Shown: positions 12,401 through 20,000 of the stretch, piece by piece | Layout: every line of letters starts with the position of its first letter | How positions within the stretch are numbered: the first letter of the stretch is position 1 | NCBI RefSeq assembly: GCF_042682745.1 | Contig: NZ_JBHUIO010000006.1 | Span: 62,001 to 126,000 of the forward strand | DNA: 64,000 nt | Origin: Tumebacillus_A lipolyticus | Lineage (GTDB): Bacteria; Bacillota; Bacilli; Tumebacillales; Tumebacillaceae | Direction of reading: 5' to 3' | Made by a program: the position numbers and the translations under genes | The notes under the pieces: generated by a model | Database searches by the model: none | Told to the model about the DNA's origin: nothing | What the model saw: the letters and a program-made list of their open reading frames with translations, nothing else

Positions 12401-14066
12401 CGACGATCAGTTCGAGCGACCGCTCGGTGGTGATGCCGACGAACGTCTCCGCTCCCACGCCCTGCTGTTGCAGATGGTGGGCGAGCTGGTTGGCGCGGGC
12501 GTTCAGCTCGGCGTAGGTCAGCTGTTGCTCCCCATAGACGAGCGCCACCGCATCGGGCGTGCGCGCCGCTTGCTCGGTGAACAGCTGGTGGATGCTCACT
12601 TCCGGGTAGGCGGTCGCTGTGTCGTTCCAGACCACCACCTGCTGGTGGCGCTCCTGTTCGGTCAAGAGCGGCAAATCAGAAATTTTCCGCTCTGGCTGCT
12701 GAACAATCCCCGCAAGCAACCGCTGATAATGTCCGATCAGCCGTGCGATCGTGCTGGCAGCAAACAGGTCGGCGTTGTAGATCAGCGTGCCGAACAACTG
12801 CCCGTCCCGCTCTTCCATCGACAGTTCGAGGTCGAACTTGGCGGCGGTGCTATCCACCACAAAGGGCGAGATCGTAAGCCCTGGCAGTTCCACCTTGCCC
12901 GTCTGCGAATTTTGCAAGACGAACAGCGCTTGGAAAAAGGGCGAAACGCTTCTGTCGCGCTCCGGCAGCAGCTCGCCGACCAGCTTTTCGAACGGCACAT
13001 CCTGGTGCGCATAGGCGCTGAGCGTCACCTCTTTGACGCGCTCCAGCAGTTCGTCCAGGGTCGGATCGCCCGACAGATCGGTGCGCAACACCAGCGTGTT
13101 GACAAAAAAACCGATCAGCCCTTCCAGCTCTGTGCGATTGCGCCCGGCGATCGGCGAGCCGACCGCGACGTCCGTCTGCCCGCTATAGCGGGCGAGCAAC
13201 AGCTGAAACGCTCCGAGCAACGTCATGAACAGGGTCAGCCCGCGGCGCTGGCTCAGCGCTTTCAGCTCGGAGGTCAGCGCTGTGGGAAGCGCAAACCGTT
13301 CCAGAGCCCCGCGATTGGTCTGCGTCGGCGGGCGCTTGTGGTCGAACGGCAGTTGCATCGCTGGCAGATCGCCGCCCAATTGCTCGCGCCAATAGGACAT
13401 CTGCGTTTCGAGGACCTCTCCCTCCAGCCATTCCTTCTGCCAGTGTGCATAGTCTGCATACTGAATCGGCAGGTCGGGCAGCGCTGGCTCTTGTCCGGCA
13501 GAAAAAGCGTGATAGCACGCCACCAGCTCCTGCATCAAGACACCGATTGACCAGCCGTCGGAGATGATGTGATGCAGGGTGAGGAGCAGGACGTGGTCCT
13601 GCTCCTCAAGGCGAATCAGCTTGGCCCGCAACAGCGGCCCCCGCTCCAGATCGAACGGGGTCATCACCTCTGCGCTCGCCAGCTCGATCAGCTTGCCTTC
13701 CCGCTCCGCTTGCGGGCAGCCTTCCAGATCGACCTGAGCGATCGAAAGCGACAGGGAGGTGACGACGATCTGCAACAGCTCCCCCTCTTCATAGGCGAAC
13801 GTCGTGCGCAAGCTCTCATGCCGCCAGATGATTTCATTGATGCTCTCCTCCAGCGCCGCTACGTCCAAGCGCCCTTGAAATCGACCTGTAAACGGAACGT
13901 TGTAGACCGCCTGCCCAGGTTCGAGCTGATCAAGAAACCACAACCGCTGTTGGGCAAATGATGCGGGAAATGCAAATTCTTCTATCGAATCGATCGCTTC
14001 CTCCGACCCGGTCTCCGCGTGGAGATCAGGATCGGAGGAAGATCGGTCTGTCCAACGATCTGACAT
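429..14066 (-). CDS. NRPS, modules 6-9 with terminal thioesterase
   Basis: A 4545-residue multimodular peptide synthetase, the second and last gene of the lipopeptide line. The order is C-A-T, C-A-T, C-A-T, C-A-T, TE. Condensation motifs HHIISDGWS or HHIVSDGWS fall near residues 165, 1222, 2293 and 3350. Carrier motifs LGGHSLL (RGGHSLL in module 8) fall near 1027, 2096, 3154 and 4216. The thioesterase has GWSFGG near 4350 and a C-terminal GDHF histidine motif. There are no epimerisation domains. Binding-pocket codes read by eye against GrsA are: A6 DAFWLGCTFK (Val-like), A7 DDCTGSTIDK (unassigned), A8 DIFHFGLIIK (unassigned, same as A4), A9 DMTKVGEVGK (Asn/Asp-like). The start ATG follows AAAGGAGGAAG. 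The gene begins 27 nt after the previous NRPS gene, so the two are surely co-transcribed. The TE should release a nonapeptide as a ring or free acid. Confidence 0.95.
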   Translation of the reverse strand: MSDRWTDRSSSDPDLHAETGSEEAIDSIEEFAFPASFAQQRLWFLDQLEPGQAVYNVPFTGRFQGRLDVAALEESINEIIWRHESLRTTFAYEEGELLQIVVTSLSLSIAQVDLEGCPQAEREGKLIELASAEVMTPFDLERGPLLRAKLIRLEEQDHVLLLTLHHIISDGWSIGVLMQELVACYHAFSAGQEPALPDLPIQYADYAHWQKEWLEGEVLETQMSYWREQLGGDLPAMQLPFDHKRPPTQTNRGALERFALPTALTSELKALSQRRGLTLFMTLLGAFQLLLARYSGQTDVAVGSPIAGRNRTELEGLIGFFVNTLVLRTDLSGDPTLDELLERVKEVTLSAYAHQDVPFEKLVGELLPERDRSVSPFFQALFVLQNSQTGKVELPGLTISPFVVDSTAAKFDLELSMEERDGQLFGTLIYNADLFAASTIARLIGHYQRLLAGIVQQPERKISDLPLLTEQERHQQVVVWNDTATAYPEVSIHQLFTEQAARTPDAVALVYGEQQLTYAELNARANQLAHHLQQQGVGAETFVGITTERSLELIVGLLAILKAGGVYVPINPNDPVERVLYQLEDANIHTLLTKREWAEQLPPHPAQVVLFDRDAERIAAQSETEPRGEITPDHLAYVLYTSGSTGQPKGVCVPHRGVVRLVKETDYVSFSPDEVFLQFAPVAFDASTFEIWGSLLNGARLIICPAGQLSLSELRDVICEHQISTLWLTTGLFHQMVDEHLDDLRGVRQLLAGGDTLSVAHVKKVVERLQNCQLINCYGPTESTTFTTYYPVTAESELDGSVPIGRPIANTTVYVLDRHLQPVPIGVAGELYIGGAGLAREYLNRPELTAQTFIPSPFAEGERLYKTGDLVRYLPDGTIDFLGRIDSQVKIRGFRIELGEVEAMIGQHPAVLDSYAMVREDAPGDKRLVAYLVVQEQMEVERSELRAFLKERLPEYMVPSAFVQLDELPLNQNGKVDQRKLSAPDASQFGGDSPYVAPRTALEEQVAAIWADVLRVPQVSMLDNFFDLGGHSLLATQVVSRLQAECGVEIQLRALFETSSAEELAARIEQMQQGEQRAVATPIASVDRSARLPLSFAQQRLWVVDRLLPGTAVYNMPFAVRLQGALRQSELERSINEIIRRHEALRTHFAEVDDQPVQVIADPVWRSLPVVNLQMLSAEEQEVEVRRQVQAEADRPFDLLTGPLVRFALLQLQEAEHVLILNMHHIISDGWSMGVFINEFATLYRSYAAGEESPLPELAIQYVDYAAWQRDALEGEALEEQLAYWKEQLGGELPVLQLPTDRPRPPVQTYVGAIKHFTVEPELTAVLQQLSQRHGVTLFMTLLGAFQAFLSRYSGQEDISVGTSIAGRTRRETEELIGFFVNTQVLRTDLSGQPTFVELLGRVKEVALGAYAHQDVPFERLVEELQPERDLSRSPLFQVLFALQNAPMSAIELPELTIQPVEYESQIAKFDLSLLMTEADGALHASFEYNTDLFDLVTVERMIEHFQTLLRSIAAQPEQRITRLQMLSDAEFQQVVVEWNRTDVAFPDQLCLHQLFEQQVERAPERVAAIFGEQEITYAELEAQSNRLAHRLIELGVGPDVPVGLCMDRSLEMVVALLGILKAGGAYLPLDTEAPTARIAQVLTDAQAPICLTQSHLRERLPDDVAVYLSLDPTAEDAVRLGSYRATAPQVAVTPDHLVSIYYTSGSTGRPKGVASTHRGWVNRMVWMQRHYQLEAQESVLQKTTLTFDDAACEFYWPLMVGARIALMEPGLHKDPRAILDAAIRYQVAFTTFVPSMLALVVETITADDREKLRCLRHVGSSGEALRANLVRQFRERVGCQLHNTWGATEVSIDSTVHVCTEADESGAEIVSVGRPIDNNRCYVLDAHLQPVPIGVPGELYLGGIGLARNYLNNPERTAESFLPNPFVPGEQLYKTGDRGYFRRDGAIQFLGRIDNQLKIRGMRVELGEIETVLSQHEAVKEAVVIAREEMPGDKRLVAYLVAHPSAEVDRHLLRSFLKERLPEHMVPPEYVLLEAMPLNANGKVDRRALPAPDRSQLAQDSSYVAPRTPVEEMVAAIWADVLNSPQVGAADNFFELGGHSLLATQVMSRLNRAFGLQIPLRALFENATVESLAGAVAEALHREEGALTPAIEKADRNGPLPLSFAQQRLWLVERLLPGTAVYNMPYAVRLQGALDLQVLERTINSILDRHESLRTSFVEREGQPLQAIAAPVWQSLPVQSLQGLTAEQQAREVERLVQAEAERPFDLLAGSLVRFSLLELDASDHVLLLNMHHIVSDGWSMGVFIQEFAALYEAYGAGLPSPLPELAIQYADYAVWQRNWLSGDVLQAQLDYWKEQLGGELPALQLPTDRPRPPVQTHVGALAPFAVASEVAEALKRIGQRQGSTLFMTLLSAFQTLLFRYSGQEEIIVGTPIAGRNAQETEALIGFFVNTLVLRTDLSGDPTFAELLDRVREVALGAYAHQDLPFEKLVEELQPERDRSRSPLFQVFFALQNAPVGAIDLTGLTIQPVDYESKIAKFDLSLSMHEDEAGLRGSFEYNTDLFDASTIERMIGHFQQLLHSIAASAEQRVSALPMLTEQERQHLLVELEADLPESDAIIHRLFEAQVARTPDAVAVQFAGQSLTYRELNGRANRLAHHLRELGVGSDVMVTLFVERSADLVIGLLGILKAGGAYVPLDTAYPEERISLILEDSEASVMVTQSHLLDRLPVSPASVVRLDADLERLASYSESNLTHEIAPSDLAYMIYTSGSTGRPKAVMVEHRNLVSTIMAAQDQFAFAEADVFPWIASVAFDIALFELLNPLLVGGRSEVLTKEQVLDVSRLLTDLERYTMIHTVPSLMRQIVQTIEEQQRPSERYDRLRTIFIGGDAVPPDLLQAMHRVFRQAKVQVLYGPTEGTIICSSYHVPRERALDKMVIGTKLANANLRVCDESGQAVPVGVSGELYIGGAGVSRGYFRRADLTEEKYVTREGKRWYRTGDLVRRLPDGALEFLGRIDNQVKIRGFRIELGEIEKLLCQLAEVREAVVDVQEPTPGDKRLVAYVVYEAGQTLTIGELRSHLKARVPDYMVPSAFAVLEALPLNQNGKVDRRALPAPDMSELDGAYVAPNTAAEELVASIWEEVLQAERIGVHDNFFERGGHSLLATQVISRIEEAFGVDVPLRHLFELPTVAALAEQVQALQAAGHGRQVPPLLKAERVGPMPLSFAQQRLWLIDQLQPGSAVYNMPFVVRLEGELDVEALERSLEEIIARHEALRTTFVEGPAEPLQVIAAPDRLSLAVRDLSSLPAEEREATARQLAQEEVAAPFDLSAGPLIRCSLLKLAEREHLLVLNMHHIVSDGWSTGVFLHEFAALYAAFADGRPSPLPALAIQYADYAVWQRNWLQGSALEEQLSYWKERLGGDLPALQLPTDRPRPPVQTHRGAVVSAELSPELAQALQALSKRQGVTLFMTLLAAFQTMLARYTGQEDIAVGTPIAGRNAKETEELIGFFVNTLVMRTDLSGEPTFREVLKRVREVALGAYANQDVPFERLVEELQPPRDTSRTPLFQTMFVLQNDALPAVEVEGLLIEPLDISNETAKFDLTLFVQGEQDELVAMFEYNTDLFEASTARRMIDHFHNLLHEIAADPDRSISRYSLLAERERDTLLLEWNDTKREHGEEKTFAQLFEAQAEKTPDAVAVELSAESWTYRELNEQANRLAHLLKRYGVGPDVIVGIFLDRSLAMMAAFLAVFKAGGAYLPLDPSTPPERMSFLLQDAGAALVLTTSTLGDRVPASDLPQIVLDGQADLIAGQPADNLAPVAEPGHLAYLIYTSGSTGLPKGTMIEQRGLTNYLLWAVDAYRLQEGAGAIVHSSVAFDMPITSLFPPLLTGKKVVFTPQEASGVEALCQLLLTRQDFSLVKVTPAHLQLLNRELEGEDWQGLARALVIGGEALLPEQVAPWQERAPETRLINEYGPTETVVGCCVHEVSEADRGGAIPIGRPIANMAMYILDAQQQPVPIGVVGEIYIGGHGVARGYRNREELQAERFLPDPFRAEEAAKLYRTGDLASYRADGAIEYVGRIDSQVKIRGYRIELGEVEAALYQHPAVREALVIDREDIPGNRRLVAYLVAGEKLVAGREIRAFLKRFLSEYMIPSDFVWLEEIPLTANGKVDHKVLPTPSADLEREERETAPRDRLEMQLVRIWEAVLGRSNIGVRDNFFELGGHSLLALQVLKEIEARLEQKVSLTALIQSGTIEQLAALLRDGEASDHRVPTLLPLRANGTQRPLFLVHPIGGHATSYVELAKALGEDQPVYALQSPGLEGECEPLDRIEDMAAHYLAEIRAVQPVGPYLLGGWSFGGAVAYEMAQQLRAAGEEVALLALLDSAVPKLNRRTEAELEEGALALQFAADLAGRFGIDVTPFAEEFAEKGAEETLDAVLELAQRHHALAPSFERADLKRLFDVFRANAIAYQQYEPQPFDREVVLFRAEAGPSALIEDQSLGYGELVQEVDVHVMSGDHFTLLQTPNVTQLASRLQTVLERVKKTETTS
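4881..6292 (-). repeat. Near-identical adenylation-domain copy (module 8)
   Basis: About 1.4 kb covering most of adenylation domain A8 is nearly identical to 19131-20542 (A4 in the other NRPS gene). The offset is constant at 14250 nt, with no insertions or deletions seen, and only scattered substitutions separate the copies. Flanking condensation and carrier domains are much less alike. This is the signature of recent gene conversion or domain duplication. Confidence 0.85.
11270..12665 (-). repeat. Val-type adenylation-domain copy (module 6)
   Basis: Adenylation domain A6 is closely similar at DNA level to A5 in the upstream NRPS gene (about 14580-15975). The offset is 3309 nt at several points checked. 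The similarity is lower than for the A4/A8 pair but clearly above the module background. Boundaries are approximate. Confidence 0.7.
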
Positions 14067-14093
14067 CGTTCTTCCTCCTTTGCGTTGCTTGGT

Positions 14094-17000
14094 TTAGCGT
14101 TTCCGGCGGTAGGCGGTTCGGTTCAGCCCTTGGATCGGCGCCTGTTGCTTCTGGCTGTCGCTCGTCGCAAGGTGCTGGTCGATCAGCTTGGCAAAATCGG
14201 CGATCGTCGGCAGCTCGATCAGCTTCCGCAGCGGCACTTCCATCTGGAACTCCAAGCGGATGCGCGAGATGATCTGCGTCGCCAGCAGCGAGTGTCCGCC
14301 AAGTTCGAAGAAGTTGTCTTGCGTGCCCACGCGGTCGACGCCTAACACGTCGGCAAAGATTTTGACCAACCGCTCCTCCGTCGGCGTGCTCGGCGCCACA
14401 TAGTGGGTGCTCGACAGCATTCCATGATCGGGTGCGGGCAGCGCGCGGCGATCCACCTTGCCGTTTTGGTTCAGCGGCAGCTTCTCCAGCTGCACGAACG
14501 CGGACGGGATCATGTAGTCGGGCAATCGCCCCTTGAGGAACGCCCGGAACTCGCTCTGCTCCACCTGCTCTTGCACCACCAGGTAGGCGACCAGTCGCTT
14601 GTCCCCCGGTGCATCTTGGCGCACCATCGCATAGCATTTCTGCACTGCAGGATGCTGCCCGATCATCGCTTCCACCTCCCCAAGCTCGATGCGGAACCCG
14701 CGGATCTTCACTTGACCGTCAATCCGGCCGAGGAAGTCGATCGTCCCATCCGACAGGTAGCGCACCAGGTCGCCCGTCTTGTACAGGCGCTCCTCTTCGG
14801 CAAACGGGCTTGTGACAAACGTTTGGGCGGTCAGCTCCGGCTGGTTGAGATACTCGCGGGCCAGCCCCGCACCCCCGATGTACAGCTCGCCTGCCACGCC
14901 GACCGGTACGGGTTGCAGGTGGCGATCCAGCACGTAGACGGTCGTGTTGGCGATCGGGCGGCCGATCGGCACCGACCCGTCGAGCTCGCTCGCTGCTGTC
15001 ACTTGGTAGCAGGTGGTGAACGTCGTGTTCTCCGTCGGCCCGTACCCGTTGATCAGTCGGCAGTTCGGCCAGCGCTCGACCACTTTTTTCACATGCGCCA
15101 CCGACAGCGCATCCCCGCCTGCCAGCAGCTGGCGGACGCCGCCTAGGTCGTCCAGATGCTCGTCCACCATCTGATGGAACAGCCCGGCAGTCAGCCACAG
15201 CGTGCTGACCTGATGCTCGCAGATCACATCGCGCAGCTCCGACAGCGACAGTTGCCCAGCTGGGCAGAGGACGAGGCGGGCGCCGTTTAGCAGACTGCCC
15301 CAGATCTCAAACGTCGAGGCGTCGAAGGCGACAGGTGCAAACTGCAGGAACACCTCATCTGGCGAGAAGCTCACATAGTCGGTCTCCTTCACCAGGCGGA
15401 CGACGCCGCGATGCGGCACGCAGACCCCTTTCGGCTGTCCGGTCGAGCCGGACGTGTAGACCGTATAGGCCAAATGGTCAGGGGTGATCGCAGAGGTCGG
15501 CTCCGTCTCGCTCTGCGCCCCGATCTTTTCTGCATCGCGATCGAAGAGCACCACTTGCGCAGGGTGGGGCGGCAGTTGCTCAGCAAACTCCTGGTTGGTC
15601 AACAGCGTGTGAATGTTCGCATCTTCCAGCTGATAGAGAACGCGCTCCACCGGGTCGTTCTGGTTGATCGGGACATAGACGCCGCCCGCTTTCAAAATGG
15701 CCAGCAGGCCGACGATCAGTTCGAGCGACCGCTCGGTGGTGATGCCGACGAACGTCTCCGCTCCCACGCCCTGCTGCTGCAGGTAGTGCGCGAGCTGGTT
15801 GGCGCGGGCATTCAGTTCAGCGTAGGTCAGCTGTTGCCCCTCAAAGACAACCGCCACCGCATCGGGCGTGCGCATCGCCTGCTCGCTGAACAGCTGGTGG
15901 ATGCACGTTTCCGGATAGGAGGTCGCCGTGTCGTTCCACACCACCAACTGCTTGTGGCGCTCCTGTTCGCTCATCATTTCCAAGTCGCCGATCTTTCGTT
16001 CGATCGCCACAAGCATCTGCTCGATCAGCATTTGCAGATGGCCGAGCAAACGCGTCACAGTCTCATCTGCAAACTGTTGGCGATCATAGTTGGCGATCAG
16101 CGACAGCGCTTTGCCAGGCAGGGCGGTCACCGTGATCGGGAAGTTGGTCATGTCGCTCTGCACCACATCGGTGATCTTCAGACCACCAGCCTTCCCAGAG
16201 ATCGCTTCGTCCACCGGGAAGTTTTCGAAGACCAAAATCGAGTCGAACAGATTGGTTCCGCGCGGAATCTCGCTCAGCTCCTGCACGCTGACCAGAGGCG
16301 TGTATTCGTATTCGCGCAACTCCGCCTGCTGGGCTTGCAAACCTTTCAGGAAGGTCAACACCTCGGTGTCGGAGCTGAACGTCGCCCGCATCGGCAAGGT
16401 GTTGATAAACAGCCCGACCATCGTCTCCACCCCTGCCAGTTCGGCCGGACGGCCGGAGACGGTGGTGCCGAACAGCACGTCCTCTTCCCCGCTGTAGCGG
16501 GAGAGCAGGATCGACCACGCGCCTTGCACCAACGTGTTCAAGGTCAGCTGGTGCTGTCTGGCCAGCGCTTGCAGTGATTCTGTGCGCTGCTCCGACAACG
16601 ACGCCTTCTGCTCGCCATATTTTTTCCCCGCTTCGCTTTGCGAACTGTGCGCCTTCTCCGTCCCGATCGAAGTCGGCACAGAGAATCCGGCAAGCCGGTT
16701 GCGCCAGTAGCGCTCGGCAGCAGCTGCATCCTGCTTTTGCAACCACGCGATGTAGTCGCGGTATGGGCGCGTCGCTCCAAGCTCTGCTACCTGACCCAAA
16801 GCGTATTGGTCGTACAGGGCGAACAGCTCTTTGAACAGGAGCGGCAAGGACCAGCCGTCGAGCAGCAGATGGTGCGACGTCCAGACCAAGCGCTGCACGC
16901 CCTCCTCCATCTCGATCAACGTCATGCGGATCAGCGGCGCCGCCTGCAGGTCGAAACCGCGACGGCTGTCCGCTTCTAAGAACGTCGCCAGTTGGGTCGC

Positions 17001-20000
17001 TCGCTCCTCCGCAGACAGGTGCGTCCAATCTGCTTGCTCGATCGGCACTTGCACGTTGCGCCTGACCACTTGCAGCAGCTTGCCCATGCCTTCCCAATAG
17101 AAGGAGGTGCGCAGGATCGAATGGCGCTCCAGCACCGTCTGCCAAGCCCGCTGCAAGGCAGACAGGTTCAGCCGCTCATGCAGCGCAAAATGCAGCTGCG
17201 TCACATAGACGCCCGAATCGGGAGCGAGCAGGCTGTGGTACAGCATGCCTTGTTGCATCGGGGACAGCGCATAGATCTGTTCGATCTCCGCGCGGTTGAC
17301 CGATCGCTCGGCCAGACTGGCGACGACGCTGTCCAGCTCGCTCTGCATCAGCTTCGCCTCGGCGAAGTCGGACGGTGTGAAGCCGCCCGCGTCCGGCGAT
17401 TGGCAATGTGCGATCAATTCGCGCAGCGCCTGCACAAACGAGTTGGCGACCCGCTCGATCGTCTCGCGGCGATGCAGCGAGCTGCTGTACGTCCAAGTCA
17501 TCTGGAGCTGCCCGCCCTGCACGCCGCCGTTGATCTCCAACAGGTGGCTGCGCGCATTGCGCCCGCTCTGCACAGCGCCTGCCGGGGCGGTGGAGAGCGC
17601 AAACAGAGAAGACTCGGCAAACGTCTGGTCGAGTTGCCCCAGATAGTTGAACAGCACCTCTGGCGCTGCGATCCCCAGCTCGCTTCGCAACAGTCCGTAG
17701 CCGATCCCGCGGTTCGGGATGGCGCGGAGCTGTTCTTTGACCGCTTTGATCGCCTGGCCGGATGTCGAGCGGTCAGACAGGTCGACCAGCACCGGATAGG
17801 AGGTGGTGAACCACCCGACCGTGCGGGACAGATCCACGCCGGCAAACAGGTCTTCCCGCCCATGACCTTCTAACGCGACCAGCAGCGATCGATCGCCCGT
17901 CCACAGGGCGAACGATTCTGCTAAAGCGGTCAGCAACAGATCGTTGATCTGCGTGTTGTACGCTTTGGCCGTCTCTTGCAACAGCGCCTGCGTTTCCTCT
18001 GCGCTGAGCGAAACGGTCAGATGATCGGTCGATTCGACGCGGTTGACACCTTCCGCATGGTCGAGCGGCAAGCGCACAACATTCGCTCGCTGCACTTGCG
18101 ACCATGCGTCCCGCTCCGCCAAAAGCGCATCAGATGCAGCATAAGCGTGGAGCCGCTCCGACCATTTTTGTAGCGATGTGGTCTTCGGAGGCAGTTGGAT
18201 CGCCTCACCCGCACAGCGCTGGCGATAGGCGAGCTCTAGGTCTTGGAGCAAAATGCGCCAAGAGACGCCGTCGGTGACCAGATGATGGATGATCACCAGC
18301 AGACGGCTCGGTCGATCTGCACCAAGATCGGCGTGCAGGAAGCGCACCAGCGACCCTTGCTCAAGGTCGAGCGACGCTTGCGCACGTTCTGCCTCCAGCA
18401 GGAATGCGGGCTCTTGCTCCTCAGGCGGCAGGGCGGACAGGTCGAGCGCCGTAAACGGTACATCCTGACCCGGCTCCCCGGCGATCTGTTGCCATCCATC
18501 CTCCGCTCGCAGATAGCGCATCCGCAGCGCATCGTGATGCATCAGCAGGTGCCCGCACGCTTCGCGCAGCAGATCGAGGTTCACCCGCTCCTTCAGTTCG
18601 AGCAGAACCGACATGTTGAAGTGGTGCGCCGCTTCCAGCTTTTGCTCGAAGAACCATTGCTGCATCGGCGTCAACAGCACTTCCCCTGTCACCAGCCCCT
18701 GATCGATCACCTCTTCTGCCGCAGTGCCTGCCACCGCAGCCAGCTCGGCGATCGTCTGATGCTGGAACAAGTCTTTCGGAGTCAGGCGGACTCCCTTTTG
18801 GTTGGCGCGGTTGATGATCTGAATGCTCAAGATCGAGTCGCCGCCCAGCTCGAAGAAATTATCGTGGATGCCCACGCGCTCCTGACGCAGCAGTGCCGAC
18901 CAGATTTCGGCCAGCGCCTGCTCCACCTCGTTGCGCGGCGCCACATAGCTGCTGTCCAGATCGGTGCGATCGAGCGTCGGCTCGGGCAGAGCGCGGCGAT
19001 CGACCTTGCCGTTCTGGTTCAGCGGCAGCGCTTCGAGCACCATAAAGGCGGACGGCACCATATAGTCGGGCAGGCTCGCTTTCAGATCGACTCGCAGCGA
19101 GGTTGCGGACAGCTCCGCCCCCTCTTCTGGCACCACATAGGCGACCAGACGCTTGTCGCCCGGAGTCGGCTCGTGCACGACGGCGATCGCTTCCCGCACA
19201 TCGGCGCGCTGGCAGAGCACCGTTTCGATCTCGCCCAGCTCGATGCGGAACCCGCGAATCTTCACCTGATTGTCGATCCGGCCCAAGAACTCCAGCGTCC
19301 CGTCTGGCAGGCGGCGCACCAAGTCTCCCGTCCGGTACCACCGCTTCCCTTCTCTCGTCACATACTTCTCTTCAGTCAGATCTGCTCGGCGGAAATACCC
19401 GCGGCTGACTCCCGCTCCGCCGATGTACAGCTCGCCCGATACCCCGACCGGCACCGCCTGTCCGCTCGCATCGCAGACCCGCAAGTTGGCGTTGGCAAGC
19501 TTGGTGCCGATCACCATCTTGTCCAGCGCTCGCTCGCGCGGCACATGGTAGCTGGAGCAGATGATCGTGCCTTCTGTCGGCCCGTACAGCACCTGAACCT
19601 CCGCTTGGCGGAACACCCGGTGCATCGCTTGCAACAGGTCGGGCGGCACCGCATCCCCGCCGATGAAGATCGTCCGCAGGCGGTCATAGCGCTCGCTCGG
19701 CCGCTGCTGCTCCTCGATCGTCTGCACGATCTGCCGCATCAGGCTCGGCACCGTGTGGATCATCGTGTACCGCTCCAGATCGGTCAGCAGTCGGCTCACG
19801 TCGAGCACCTGCTCTTTGGTCAACACTTCTGATCGGCCGCCGACCAGCAGCGGGTTGAGCAGTTCGAACAGCGCGATGTCGAACGCCACCGAGGCGATCC
19901 ACGGGAACACGTCCGCTTCGGCGAACGCGAACTGGTCTTGCGCCGCCATGATCGTGCTGACCAGGTTGCGATGCTCGACCATCACCGCTTTCGGTCGTCC

